Assembly: GCA_016125165.1 (NCBI GenBank)
Contig: WGMH01000003.1
Coordinates: 744,001 to 808,000, forward strand
Origin: Alphaproteobacteria bacterium
GTDB taxonomy: Bacteria > Pseudomonadota > Alphaproteobacteria > Micropepsales > Micropepsaceae
Length of the DNA: 64,000 nucleotides
Direction: 5' to 3'
The position numbers and the translations under genes were made by a program. The notes below the pieces were generated by a model. The model did no database searches and had not been told where the DNA came from. It saw nothing but the letters and a program-made list of their open reading frames with translations. This document shows, in pieces, positions 57,330 to 64,000 of the stretch; position 1 is the first letter of the stretch; the number at the start of each line of letters is the position of its first letter.

Positions 57330-58640
57330 CTACCGCGCCGCCTTGTCCGCGCCCAGTACGCCGCCCGGATCGGGATAGCGATAGACGCCACCCTCGAAGT
57401 TCTTCACCAGAAGGTCGTCGCCATCGCGGCCCACCACGAAATCCGGCGCAAGCTGGATTTTGCCGCCGCCGCCCGGCGCATCCACCGCGAAGATCGGCGT
57501 GGCGTAACCGGTGGTGTGGCCGCGCAGGCCTTCGATGATCTGAAGTCCCTTCTCAACCGTGGTGCGGAAATGGCTGGAGCCGCGGATCGGATCGGCCTGA
57601 TAGAGATAGTAAGGCTTCACGCGGCGCTTCAGCAGGCCCTGCATCAGCGGCTTCATCACCGCGATGTCATCGTTGATGTCTTTCAGCAGCACGGTCTGGC
57701 TGCCCAGCGGAATGCCCGCATCGGCGAGGCGTGCGAAAGACTCGCTCACCTCCGGTGTCAACTCCTTGGGATGCGTGACATGGATGCTCATGAAAAGCGG
57801 ATGATGCTTCTTCAGCATCTTCACCAGATCCTTGGTGATGCGCTGCGGCAGCACCACGGGCATCTTGGTGCCGATGCGCAGGAATTCCACATGCGGAATG
57901 GCGCGCAGGCGCGTGAGCAGCCAGTCGAGCTTTTCATCGGCAATGGAAAGCGGATCGCCGCCCGAAAGCAGCACGTCGCGGATTTCCGGATGCGCTTCGA
58001 TATAGGCCAGCGCCTGTTCCCATTGTTTCGGCGAAAACTGGTATTCGCCGCCCGGATTGCCCACCGCGCGGGCGCGCGTGCAATAGCGGCAATAGGTCGA
58101 GCAGGTTCCCGTGGTGAGGAACAGCACGCGGTCCGGATAGCGGTGCACAAGGCCCGGCACCGTGGTGTCGTGATCCTCGCCGAGGGGATCGTCGGATTCG
58201 CCGGGCACGCGGATGAACTCCGCGCCGGTCATGATGTGCGTGCGGCGGAGCGGTTCCGAAGGATCGTTCAGCCCCATCAGGCTCGCATAATAGGGCGTGA
58301 TGCCCACAGGCAGCGGTCCCTCATGGCGCGACACTGCGGCATGCTCATCCTCCGAAAGCTGGAAGATGCGCGACAGCTCCTTCAGGTCGCGGATGCGGGT
58401 GCGGAACTGCCAGCGCCAGTCGTTCCATTCGGCGGTGGTCGTGCCGGGATAGAAGCGCTTGTAGAAGGCTCGAGTTTCGTCGCCCACCGGAAAGCGCGGC
58501 AGCGCGCGGGCCGGCGGCTTGCCGATCCGGGGAACCTGATTTTCCGTTTGCGCCTTCGACCCGGCGTGGGTGTCCGGCTTCGGGCGGACGGACCGTAGCG
58601 AGCGCCCCGTCACGGGTTCCCGCAGAGCTTGGAGGCTCAT
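57330..58640 (-). CDS. kamA: Lysine 2,3-aminomutase-like radical SAM enzyme (KamA family)
   Basis: A 436-aa enzyme expected to convert L-lysine to beta-lysine with SAM, a 4Fe-4S cluster and PLP. Cluster cysteines 180, 184 and 187 (C-S-T-Y-C-R-Y-C). PLP lysine 394 lies in the D-A-P-G-G-G-G-K motif. Asp350 and Asp387 align, from memory, with the two Asp that hold the lysine epsilon-amino group; glutamate 2,3-aminomutases have Lys and Asn there. EpmB-type enzymes lack the P-G-G-G-G-K loop. So free lysine is the best-supported substrate. Head of a four-gene operon. Confidence 0.9.
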   Translation of the reverse strand: MSLQALREPVTGRSLRSVRPKPDTHAGSKAQTENQVPRIGKPPARALPRFPVGDETRAFYKRFYPGTTTAEWNDWRWQFRTRIRDLKELSRIFQLSEDEHAAVSRHEGPLPVGITPYYASLMGLNDPSEPLRRTHIMTGAEFIRVPGESDDPLGEDHDTTVPGLVHRYPDRVLFLTTGTCSTYCRYCTRARAVGNPGGEYQFSPKQWEQALAYIEAHPEIRDVLLSGGDPLSIADEKLDWLLTRLRAIPHVEFLRIGTKMPVVLPQRITKDLVKMLKKHHPLFMSIHVTHPKELTPEVSESFARLADAGIPLGSQTVLLKDINDDIAVMKPLMQGLLKRRVKPYYLYQADPIRGSSHFRTTVEKGLQIIEGLRGHTTGYATPIFAVDAPGGGGKIQLAPDFVVGRDGDDLLVKNFEGGVYRYPDPGGVLGADKAAR

Positions 58641-59017
58641 CGACTTCTATGTCGCTCCAGCGGCTGGACCTCGAAGCCCCATGGCTTCTCTCTGGTGGCG
58701 GCCCTGCACTTATCGCGGATATTTATATTGCGGGCCGGTTTGTCAAGTGAAACGGCGTGAATACTTGAGTAACCGACAAAATAGGCAAGTAGAACCTGTC
58801 AGTAATACAGGCTATTTCTTGAAGACTATGCAAGTATTCGAGGGGGTATTCGCGCGTTTGTCACCACCCCATGCGTGTTGCATCAAGAGATGATCGCGAG
58901 ACGAAAGGCGCGCGCGGTGCCGTGATAACTCTTGGTAGCCGTTCGCGGCTGGCATCAAGACGCACGCAAACCGCCTTGAGCATTTCACAACCTTCTCATT
59001 CGATTGCCGCGAAGGCG
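58641..59017. other. AT-richer intergenic region upstream of kamA, no gene found
   Basis: 377 bp between the kamA start and the end of the next minus-strand gene. The part 58715-58860 is much AT-richer than the window. It carries CAAGT/ACTTG words at 58744, 58763, 58786 and 58831, including a 9-bp inverted repeat GAATACTTG (58759-58767) / CAAGTATTC (58831-58839), and a CCTGT/ACAGG hairpin near 58796-58812. Short open frames exist but have no ribosome site or recognisable product. Confidence 0.5.
58721..58746 (-). promoter_or_regulatory. Candidate promoter of the kamA operon
   Basis: On the minus strand TTGACA (58746-58741) is followed by TATAAATAT (from 58727), a short spacing of 13-15 bp. 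It lies about 80 bp upstream of the kamA ATG; the leader between holds a GAAGCC/GGCTTC hairpin (58673-58688). Confidence 0.4.
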
Positions 59018-60496
59018 TCAGGGCGTCTTCTGTGGACCGCGATAAAAATGCGCGTCGTAGAATTCGCTCACACGTTCGCGGTGACCACCGATGCCGATGA
59101 CAAGTGTCTTCAGGCGGACGGCAGAATCGAAACTCTGCAGGATCGGCCGGGCGTCACGCGGATCGAGCACGAGCAGCACGCGCCCGGTTCCGGCGGGAAG
59201 ACGCATGGTCATCTGGAAGTGGTCGTCGTCGTGCAGATCGTTGTCCCAGACCTTCAGCGGCACTGTCCGTGCCCGCGCGTAATAGGTCAGCTCGGCCACC
59301 ACGCTGCGGTTGGCGACGGCGATGGCGTCATAGGGCGCCTCTTTCGCGGCGGCGACGACGGCATCGCCAAGCTGCGACCAGCCCTGCTGCCGCTTGAAGG
59401 CATTGCCGACGCCGACCTTCGTGGCGAAGGGCGGCGAGACGTAGATGATGGAAAGACCAGCCATCATCACCGCGCCGAGCGCGAGCGACACCCACAGCAA
59501 CCGGCCCTTCCAGACCGACAGCAGCCACGCCACCGCCAGCGGCACCGCCGCAACATAGGCGGTGGCCGCCCAGTTGGCGTTGGCGTCGGAGATAAATGAC
59601 TGACAGAGGATGGTGACGAGCGGCGGCAGGCTGATGGCCGCCAGAATTACCGCGCCATCCTCGCGCGGCTTTGTGCGCACAAAGCGCCACAGCGCCATGC
59701 CGTAGCCGATCATGGTGAGCGGGCCGAACACGCCGAACTGTCCACCGAACCAGTTAAGCGCGCCCATGGCGGAGAACCGCGCATGACCCCAGTTCGCGTT
59801 GGCCTCGGTGTGCGCCACCGTCGGGAAATGATGCTGCCAGTTCCAGAAGAGATTGGGCGAGAAGATCAGAAAGCCGATGGCGAGAATGGCAAGGCCGCGC
59901 AACCCGAACACGATGGGGCGGAGCTTCGGCACGAAAACGGCCGCAAGGATGGCGCCGCCCACGAAATAGAGCATGGCGTATTTGGCGAGCATCCCGACGC
60001 CGATGGCGGCGGCACAGACGAGCGTCCAGCGCCAACCCTCGTCTTTCATCGCCCGCAGCAGCGCATAGAGCGCCAATGCCCAGCAGAACAGTAGCGGCAC
60101 ATCGGTGGATACCAATCCGCTCGAATAGATCGTGCCGGGCAGAAGCGCGTAGGTGATCGCACTCCAGAACCCCACGCGGGAATCGAAGGTCAGCCGGCCC
60201 ACGCCGAACAGCAGCAGCGCCGTTCCGGCATGCAGAAGCGGCGATGACAGCCGCACCGCCCATTCGCCGTCGCCGAAGATGGCGGTGGTGAGCCAGATGA
60301 TCCAGCCGATCAGCGGCGGTTTGGAGAAATAACCCAGCGCGGGTGTCTGTGCCCAATACCAGTATTGCGCTTCATCGGGATAAAGCTCGATGGGCGAAAG
60401 AATGAGAACGAGAATACGCGCGAGCGTCAGCGCGCCGATGACGGCCAGCGCCAGCCGCCACCTCTCCTCGCCGGTGTTGGGCCTGAAGAAACTCAT
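59018..60496 (-). CDS. GT-C family (GT39/ArnT-like) glycosyltransferase 2
   Basis: A 492-aa polytopic membrane protein. The first periplasmic loop carries the acidic motif L-Y-P-D-E-A-Q-Y-W-Y-W and Y-F-S-K-P-P-L-I, typical of PMT_2/ArnT-like enzymes that move a sugar from a polyprenyl phosphate onto lipid A, a glycan or protein. About 10-11 TM helices and a C-terminal periplasmic domain follow. The start overlaps the preceding glycosyltransferase stop (ATGA), so the two are co-translated. Confidence 0.85.
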   Translation of the reverse strand: MSFFRPNTGEERWRLALAVIGALTLARILVLILSPIELYPDEAQYWYWAQTPALGYFSKPPLIGWIIWLTTAIFGDGEWAVRLSSPLLHAGTALLLFGVGRLTFDSRVGFWSAITYALLPGTIYSSGLVSTDVPLLFCWALALYALLRAMKDEGWRWTLVCAAAIGVGMLAKYAMLYFVGGAILAAVFVPKLRPIVFGLRGLAILAIGFLIFSPNLFWNWQHHFPTVAHTEANANWGHARFSAMGALNWFGGQFGVFGPLTMIGYGMALWRFVRTKPREDGAVILAAISLPPLVTILCQSFISDANANWAATAYVAAVPLAVAWLLSVWKGRLLWVSLALGAVMMAGLSIIYVSPPFATKVGVGNAFKRQQGWSQLGDAVVAAAKEAPYDAIAVANRSVVAELTYYARARTVPLKVWDNDLHDDDHFQMTMRLPAGTGRVLLVLDPRDARPILQSFDSAVRLKTLVIGIGGHRERVSEFYDAHFYRGPQKTP

Positions 60497-62202
60497 TCCG
60501 AAGGCGGTGCCATTTCACTGAAGGCGGGCGTGACGCGATAGTAGTTGATGTGTTCGCGACGCCCGCGCGAGTAGTTGAAGCCGGAAACTTCATCGACCTT
60601 TTTCACCGTTGCGCCGGCGGCGGCAAGGCCGTTGAGAAATGCCTTCTGCTGGTTGTCTTCCACGAGCACCAGACCACCCGCCACCGATGCAATGCGCGCG
60701 GCGGTAATGCCGTTTTCGATCAGCGTGTCGGTGCCGAGCAGAAACACGAGGCTTGGCTCGACATAGCCCGCCAGCACCACTGGTGGATCGCCTTCCTGTT
60801 TCAACTTTTCGGCATGCGCCTGTGCCAGCGGGCTCATCCAGATCTGTTGCACATGCTGGGCGACACCCCAGGCCAGCAGCGGATAGAAGATCACGGCGGC
60901 GGCGACAGCCGACATCGCGGCAGCCACCGTCTTGCGCTGAAGCAGGAACACGATAGCGCCGAATCCGGCCACTGCGCCCACGATCCCGCCCGCGACCAGC
61001 CACCATGTGGTGCCATCGCCGAAAAATTGCGGTGCGACTACCGGAACGATGGCAAACGCCGCAACGCCAAGGCCGAACTGCACACACGCCGCGTAGCGCA
61101 GCCAGCGCACCCATTTTGTATCGTCGTGTGCCGCATCTTTCATCGCCCACAGCGCGCCGAGGAAGGCCAGCGCCGGATAGGCGGGCAACACGTAATGCGG
61201 CAGCTTGGTGGGCACGATTTCGAACAGGAGAAATGTCGCGCCAGCCCACGCCAGCAGGTAGCGGATCACCGGATCGGTGCGATGAAAGATACCCGAACCG
61301 ATTCCCGGCAGCACGAAGAGCGTGGCGGGCCACAGCGTGATCGTGGCGAGCGCCAGATAATAGCCGGGTGGCGCGCCGTGCGTTTCCTGCCCTCCCATGA
61401 TCTTCGCTGCAAAATCGTGACCGAGCGCCTGCTCATAGAATTCGCCGTGCGTCTGCAGGGCGATGGCGATGCCCCAGGGCAGCACGATGGCGCAGGCCAG
61501 AAGGAATCCCGGAATCGGATGGATGGCGGCAACCCATTTCCATTCGCGATCCCACAACGACACCGCGATGATGGTGACCGCAAGCACCGCAACGATGATC
61601 GGCCCCTTGAGGAGCACGCCCACGCCAAACGCCGCCCAACCGGCCAGCGCAACCCAAAGGTTGGGGGGCACTTGGCCGAGGCGCCTGGCCAGATAGGCGC
61701 GCATCAGCACGGCCTGCGAGCCCAGCACCGTTGCCAGAAGCACGGCGTCGGTCTTGGAGATTTTCGTTTCCGCCGTCAGCGAGACCGTGAATCCGATCAG
61801 CGCGGCGGCGACAAGCGCGATGGGCGGCGAAGCAAAGGCGCGCGCGCACCAGAAGGCAAGAAACACCGCGACGATGCCGCCGATCAGCGATGGCAGGCGA
61901 TAGGCCCAGATTTTGTTGTAGGGCGGCTCGCTGAAGGCGAGGTTGGATGCCGCCTGCATCCAGTAGATTGCCACCGGCTTCTTGTATCGCGGGCCGACGC
62001 TATAGCGGATGTCCACGTAATTGCCCGTCTCGATCATCTGCTTGGAGGCCTGCGCGAAGCGGCTCTCGTCACGATCGAGCGGCGGCAGCGTGAAGAAGCC
62101 GGGTACCCAGGCGACCACGCAAAGGAAGAACAGCGTCGCCAGCGGACGGCGGGCGAGCTTTTCGAGCAGGGAGGAGGCGGCAGGCAGGGCTGCGACCGTC
62201 AT
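60493..62202 (-). CDS. GT-C family (ArnT-like) glycosyltransferase 1
   Basis: A protein of about 569 aa. Acidic loop motif L-P-P-L-D-R-D-E-S-R-F-A-Q-A-S is followed by R-Y-K-K-P-V-A-I-Y-W, then about 11 TM helices and a soluble C-terminal region. This is closer to ArnT proper than its partner. It likely uses an undecaprenyl-phosphate sugar at the periplasmic face. Start ATG 62202 (M-T-V-A-A-L-P) is the more natural of two close ATGs. Divergent from the GT2 gene across 234 bp, which contains a TATAAG-type element near 62334. Confidence 0.88.
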   Translation of the reverse strand: MTVAALPAASSLLEKLARRPLATLFFLCVVAWVPGFFTLPPLDRDESRFAQASKQMIETGNYVDIRYSVGPRYKKPVAIYWMQAASNLAFSEPPYNKIWAYRLPSLIGGIVAVFLAFWCARAFASPPIALVAAALIGFTVSLTAETKISKTDAVLLATVLGSQAVLMRAYLARRLGQVPPNLWVALAGWAAFGVGVLLKGPIIVAVLAVTIIAVSLWDREWKWVAAIHPIPGFLLACAIVLPWGIAIALQTHGEFYEQALGHDFAAKIMGGQETHGAPPGYYLALATITLWPATLFVLPGIGSGIFHRTDPVIRYLLAWAGATFLLFEIVPTKLPHYVLPAYPALAFLGALWAMKDAAHDDTKWVRWLRYAACVQFGLGVAAFAIVPVVAPQFFGDGTTWWLVAGGIVGAVAGFGAIVFLLQRKTVAAAMSAVAAAVIFYPLLAWGVAQHVQQIWMSPLAQAHAEKLKQEGDPPVVLAGYVEPSLVFLLGTDTLIENGITAARIASVAGGLVLVEDNQQKAFLNGLAAAGATVKKVDEVSGFNYSRGRREHINYYRVTPAFSEMAPPSE

Positions 62203-62436
62203 GAAAGATGCCAACGCATGTGGAACGCCTCTTGAAGGGCCAGCCCCGCGAAACCGAGCGATGACCGGAGAACGGGAAAAGTGCGCCGTCTTGGCACAGG
62301 TCTATTTCATTCCGCCACGGACCTGTATAAGGCCCACGGCGCCGCCTCGCATAGGCCCCCCGCGGTCTCGCGAAGCCGGCAGGGCGCCCGCGGCGCTTCA
62401 ATTTTATTTCACGAAGGGATCGAACGGAACATCGGC

Positions 62437-63159
62437 ATGGCGGTGAGTGTGTGCGTGGTCGTGCCCGTGAAGGACGAGGCTGAAAACATCGCGCCGCTGG
62501 TGCGGGAGATTGCGCGCGCCCTGTCCGGCGAGGAATTCGAAATCGTCACGGTTGATGACGGCTCCACCGATGGCACCGCCGAAACCCTGCTGGCCCTGAA
62601 AAACGAGGTGCCGCAGCTGCGTGTGGTCCAGCATGGCCGCAACATCGGGCAGAGCCGCGGCGTGCGCACGGGTGTGCGCGCAGCCCGCGCGCCCATCATC
62701 GCCACCATCGATGGCGATGGCCAGAACGATCCGGCCGACATTCCAAAGCTGCTGAAGGAATTGCGCGCGCACGATCCCGCGACGGTCGGCATGGTGTCCG
62801 GCGTGCGCAAGCAGCGCATGGATGACGCCAACAAGCGTTGGGCCAGCGGCTTCGCCAACGCCTTCCGCCGCTGGATGCTGAACGATCAGGCGGTTGATAG
62901 CGGCTGCGGCCTCAAGGTGTTTTATCGAGACCTCTTCCTCTCGCTGCCTTTCTTCGACAACATGCACCGCTTTCTGATCGCGCTGGCGTTCCGCGAAGGC
63001 TACCAGGTACGATTTGTGGAAGTCGGTCACCGGCCGCGCCAGCATGGCGTTTCCAAGTACAACAATATCCAGCGCGCCATTGTGGGCCTCGTCGATACGT
63101 TCGGCGTGCGCTGGTTGCAGACGCGCTTCAAGGGCGCGGTGACACCGAAGGAATTGTGA
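62437..63159 (+). CDS. GT2 polyprenyl-phosphate glycosyltransferase (DPM1/ArnC-like)
   Basis: A 240-aa enzyme. V-V-V-P-V-K-D-E-A-E-N opens the GT-A fold; V-D-D-G-S-T-D-G-T and I-D-G-D-G-Q-N-D-P hold the nucleotide-sugar and metal. It has no C-terminal TM pair, so it resembles soluble dolichol-phosphate-mannose synthases. It likely loads the lipid carrier used by the divergent GT-C enzymes. ATG 62437 with GGA upstream. The next gene begins 1 bp after its stop. Confidence 0.9.
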   Translation: MAVSVCVVVPVKDEAENIAPLVREIARALSGEEFEIVTVDDGSTDGTAETLLALKNEVPQLRVVQHGRNIGQSRGVRTGVRAARAPIIATIDGDGQNDPADIPKLLKELRAHDPATVGMVSGVRKQRMDDANKRWASGFANAFRRWMLNDQAVDSGCGLKVFYRDLFLSLPFFDNMHRFLIALAFREGYQVRFVEVGHRPRQHGVSKYNNIQRAIVGLVDTFGVRWLQTRFKGAVTPKEL

Positions 63160-63160
63160 C

Positions 63161-63487
63161 ATGGGTCATTGGTTCGACTGGTTCACCTACGATCATCTGT
63201 GGCTTGTGGTTGGACTGTTGGGGCAGGCGCTGTTCGCCTCGCGCTTCATCATCCAGTGGTTCAAGAGCGAGATGGAAGGCCGCAGCGTGATTCCCGTCGC
63301 CTTCTGGTATTGCAGCGTCGGCGGCGGCGTCGTGCTGTTTGCCTATGCGGTGTACAAGCTCGATCCGGTGTTCATCATCGGGCAGGCCTCCGGCCTCATC
63401 GTCTATGCCCGCAACCTGTTCCTGATCTTCAAGGAACGCCGCCTTCTGGAAGAAGCCGCGCAGGGCGAAGCAGCCCCCAGCGCCTGA
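63161..63487 (+). CDS. LAB_N (lipid-A-disaccharide-synthase N-terminal domain) membrane protein
   Basis: A 108-aa protein with three TM helices made of only the LAB_N domain: G-Q-A-L-F-A-S-R-F-I-I-Q-W, then S-V-I-P-V-A-F-W-Y-C-S-V-G-G-G, then I-V-Y-A-R-N-L-F-L-I. In other species this domain sits near lipid A genes or with GT2/ArnT sets, and an ArnE/F-like or flippase-accessory role has been suggested. Here it is coupled to the GT2 gene. Confidence 0.88.
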   Translation: MGHWFDWFTYDHLWLVVGLLGQALFASRFIIQWFKSEMEGRSVIPVAFWYCSVGGGVVLFAYAVYKLDPVFIIGQASGLIVYARNLFLIFKERRLLEEAAQGEAAPSA

Positions 63488-63603
63488 AGTTCCGCCAGAC
63501 GGGGAATTTACCATACCGTCACGGTTCGGACCCCGGGGGGACACAGTTCCGCCCCAATATGATACAAACGTAATTCAGGGCTTTTCCTAAAGGAGAGATA
63601 TCC

Positions 63604-64000
63604 GTGCTGCGCTCATTTCCGCTGATGTTTCTGGCACTCGCGCTCTACAACCTGCTTGCGTTTGTTCACGGCTTCGACGGGCCGGGTACGCAGGCACTTC
63701 TCGCCACCGGCACGAACATTCCGCTGTTCTCCGGCGCCAAATGGCTGTTCACGATGGGTGACTTCGTCATCCTCGTTTCCGTCGCGCTGCTGTTCGTGGA
63801 AGTGATCAAGGCAACGCGCACCAGCGCGGTTGAAGTGATCAACCACGCGCTGTCGATGCTGGTTTTCGTGGTGGCGCTCATTGAGTTCATTACGCTTCCG
63901 GCTTTCGCAACGTCGCCGTTCTTCTTCATCACCGTATTCGCCCTGTTCGACATCGTGGCGGGCTTCACGATCTCCATCGTGGCGGCCAAGCGCGACCTCG
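63604..64000 (+). CDS. Small polytopic membrane protein, partial (runs off the window)
   Basis: GTG start 63604 has an excellent AGGAGAG eight bases upstream. 132 codons are visible, with four TM helices: L-M-F-L-A-L-A-L-Y near the start, then F-T-M-G-D-F-V-I-L-V-S-V, M-L-V-F-V-V-A-L-I-E-F, and F-F-F-I-T-V-F-A-L-F-D-I. No recognised family and no catalytic residues apparent. The 116-bp gap upstream suggests its own promoter. Confidence 0.75.
   Translation, partial: MLRSFPLMFLALALYNLLAFVHGFDGPGTQALLATGTNIPLFSGAKWLFTMGDFVILVSVALLFVEVIKATRTSAVEVINHALSMLVFVVALIEFITLPAFATSPFFFITVFALFDIVAGFTISIVAAKRDL

Noticed and set aside
58649-58750. 32-codon plus-strand frame (M-S-L-Q-R-L-D...) upstream of kamA
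   Set aside because: No ribosome site, no homology, overlaps the likely kamA promoter and leader.
58641-58760. Lysine riboswitch ahead of kamA
   Set aside because: The leader (about 80 nt) is too short and lacks the five-helix core expected of the L-box.
58981-58983. ATG of a 40-codon minus-strand frame upstream of kamA
   Set aside because: No ribosome-binding site and random-looking composition.
60550-62235. 561-codon open frame antisense to the ArnT-like gene
   Set aside because: Shadow frame; the sense strand has the GT-C motifs and TM helices.

Overview
The window is GC-rich chromosome (roughly 60-63% by eye) from an alphaproteobacterium. The evidence is gene content and order: serS-surE-pcm-LytM lipoprotein behind tatABC, an hdaA-type DnaA-like gene beside ppk, an NDUFAF6-like complex I factor, lptFGD-surA-pdxA-rsmA, and an adjacent fabD-fabG-acpP-fabF block. 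Genus cannot be fixed from sequence alone. About 62 protein genes are packed with 4-bp start/stop overlaps. I see no rRNA, tRNA, CRISPR array, insertion sequence or prophage.

Layout. 1-3.8 kb: amidase end, trmFO, a convergent NDUFAF6-like gene, a PuuD-like membrane protein. 3.9-5.8 kb: yajC-secD, with no secF beside them. 5.9-12 kb: a DUF815 AAA ATPase, then the minus-strand run tatA-tatB-tatC / serS-surE-pcm-LytM lipoprotein. 12-18 kb: ppk-ppx (polyphosphate), DUF2066, a CDP-alcohol phosphatidyltransferase and hdaA. 18-24 kb: a DUF1800/DUF1501 pair, purM-purN, an SDR and ndk. 24-28.6 kb: ABC-F ATPase, TPR protein, holC, pepA. 28.8-36.5 kb: lptF-lptG-lptD-surA-pdxA-rsmA, an envelope-biogenesis operon. 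36.6-38.8 kb: Zn alcohol dehydrogenase and an amidohydrolase. 45.4-38.8 kb (minus): fabD-fabG-acpP-acpP-fabF-mltG-yicC-gmk-SemiSWEET, with two tandem acyl carrier proteins. 45.5-47.1 kb: a histidine-containing polytopic membrane protein followed by a Crp/Fnr regulator. 47.4-49.3 kb: an alkyl sulfatase with an operator-like palindrome. 49.5-50.8 kb: rpsF-rpsR-rplI.

The two least ordinary places lie after that. (1) At 50.86-51.49 kb, just behind rplI, a hairpin-plus-short-ORF unit is present twice with a constant 347-bp offset. The two encoded peptides (56 and 55 aa) have diverged almost fully in DNA. They still share a W-x2-P-x4-I signature, an Ala-Glu pair, an Ala-Asp pair and the same C-terminal length, both starting at GTG behind a GGAG. 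They look like an undescribed family of RiPP-precursor-like small peptides. (2) At 58.6-54.9 kb a tightly coupled minus-strand operon encodes a lysine 2,3-aminomutase-like radical SAM enzyme, two different ATP-grasp ligases and a GNAT acetyltransferase. This predicts a pathway that makes beta-lysine and attaches it to something.

The right end carries two GT-C (ArnT-like) glycosyltransferases, divergent from a polyprenyl-phosphate GT2 glycosyltransferase with a LAB_N membrane protein. Together they look like an envelope glycan or lipid A modification locus. A partial membrane-protein gene runs off the right edge.
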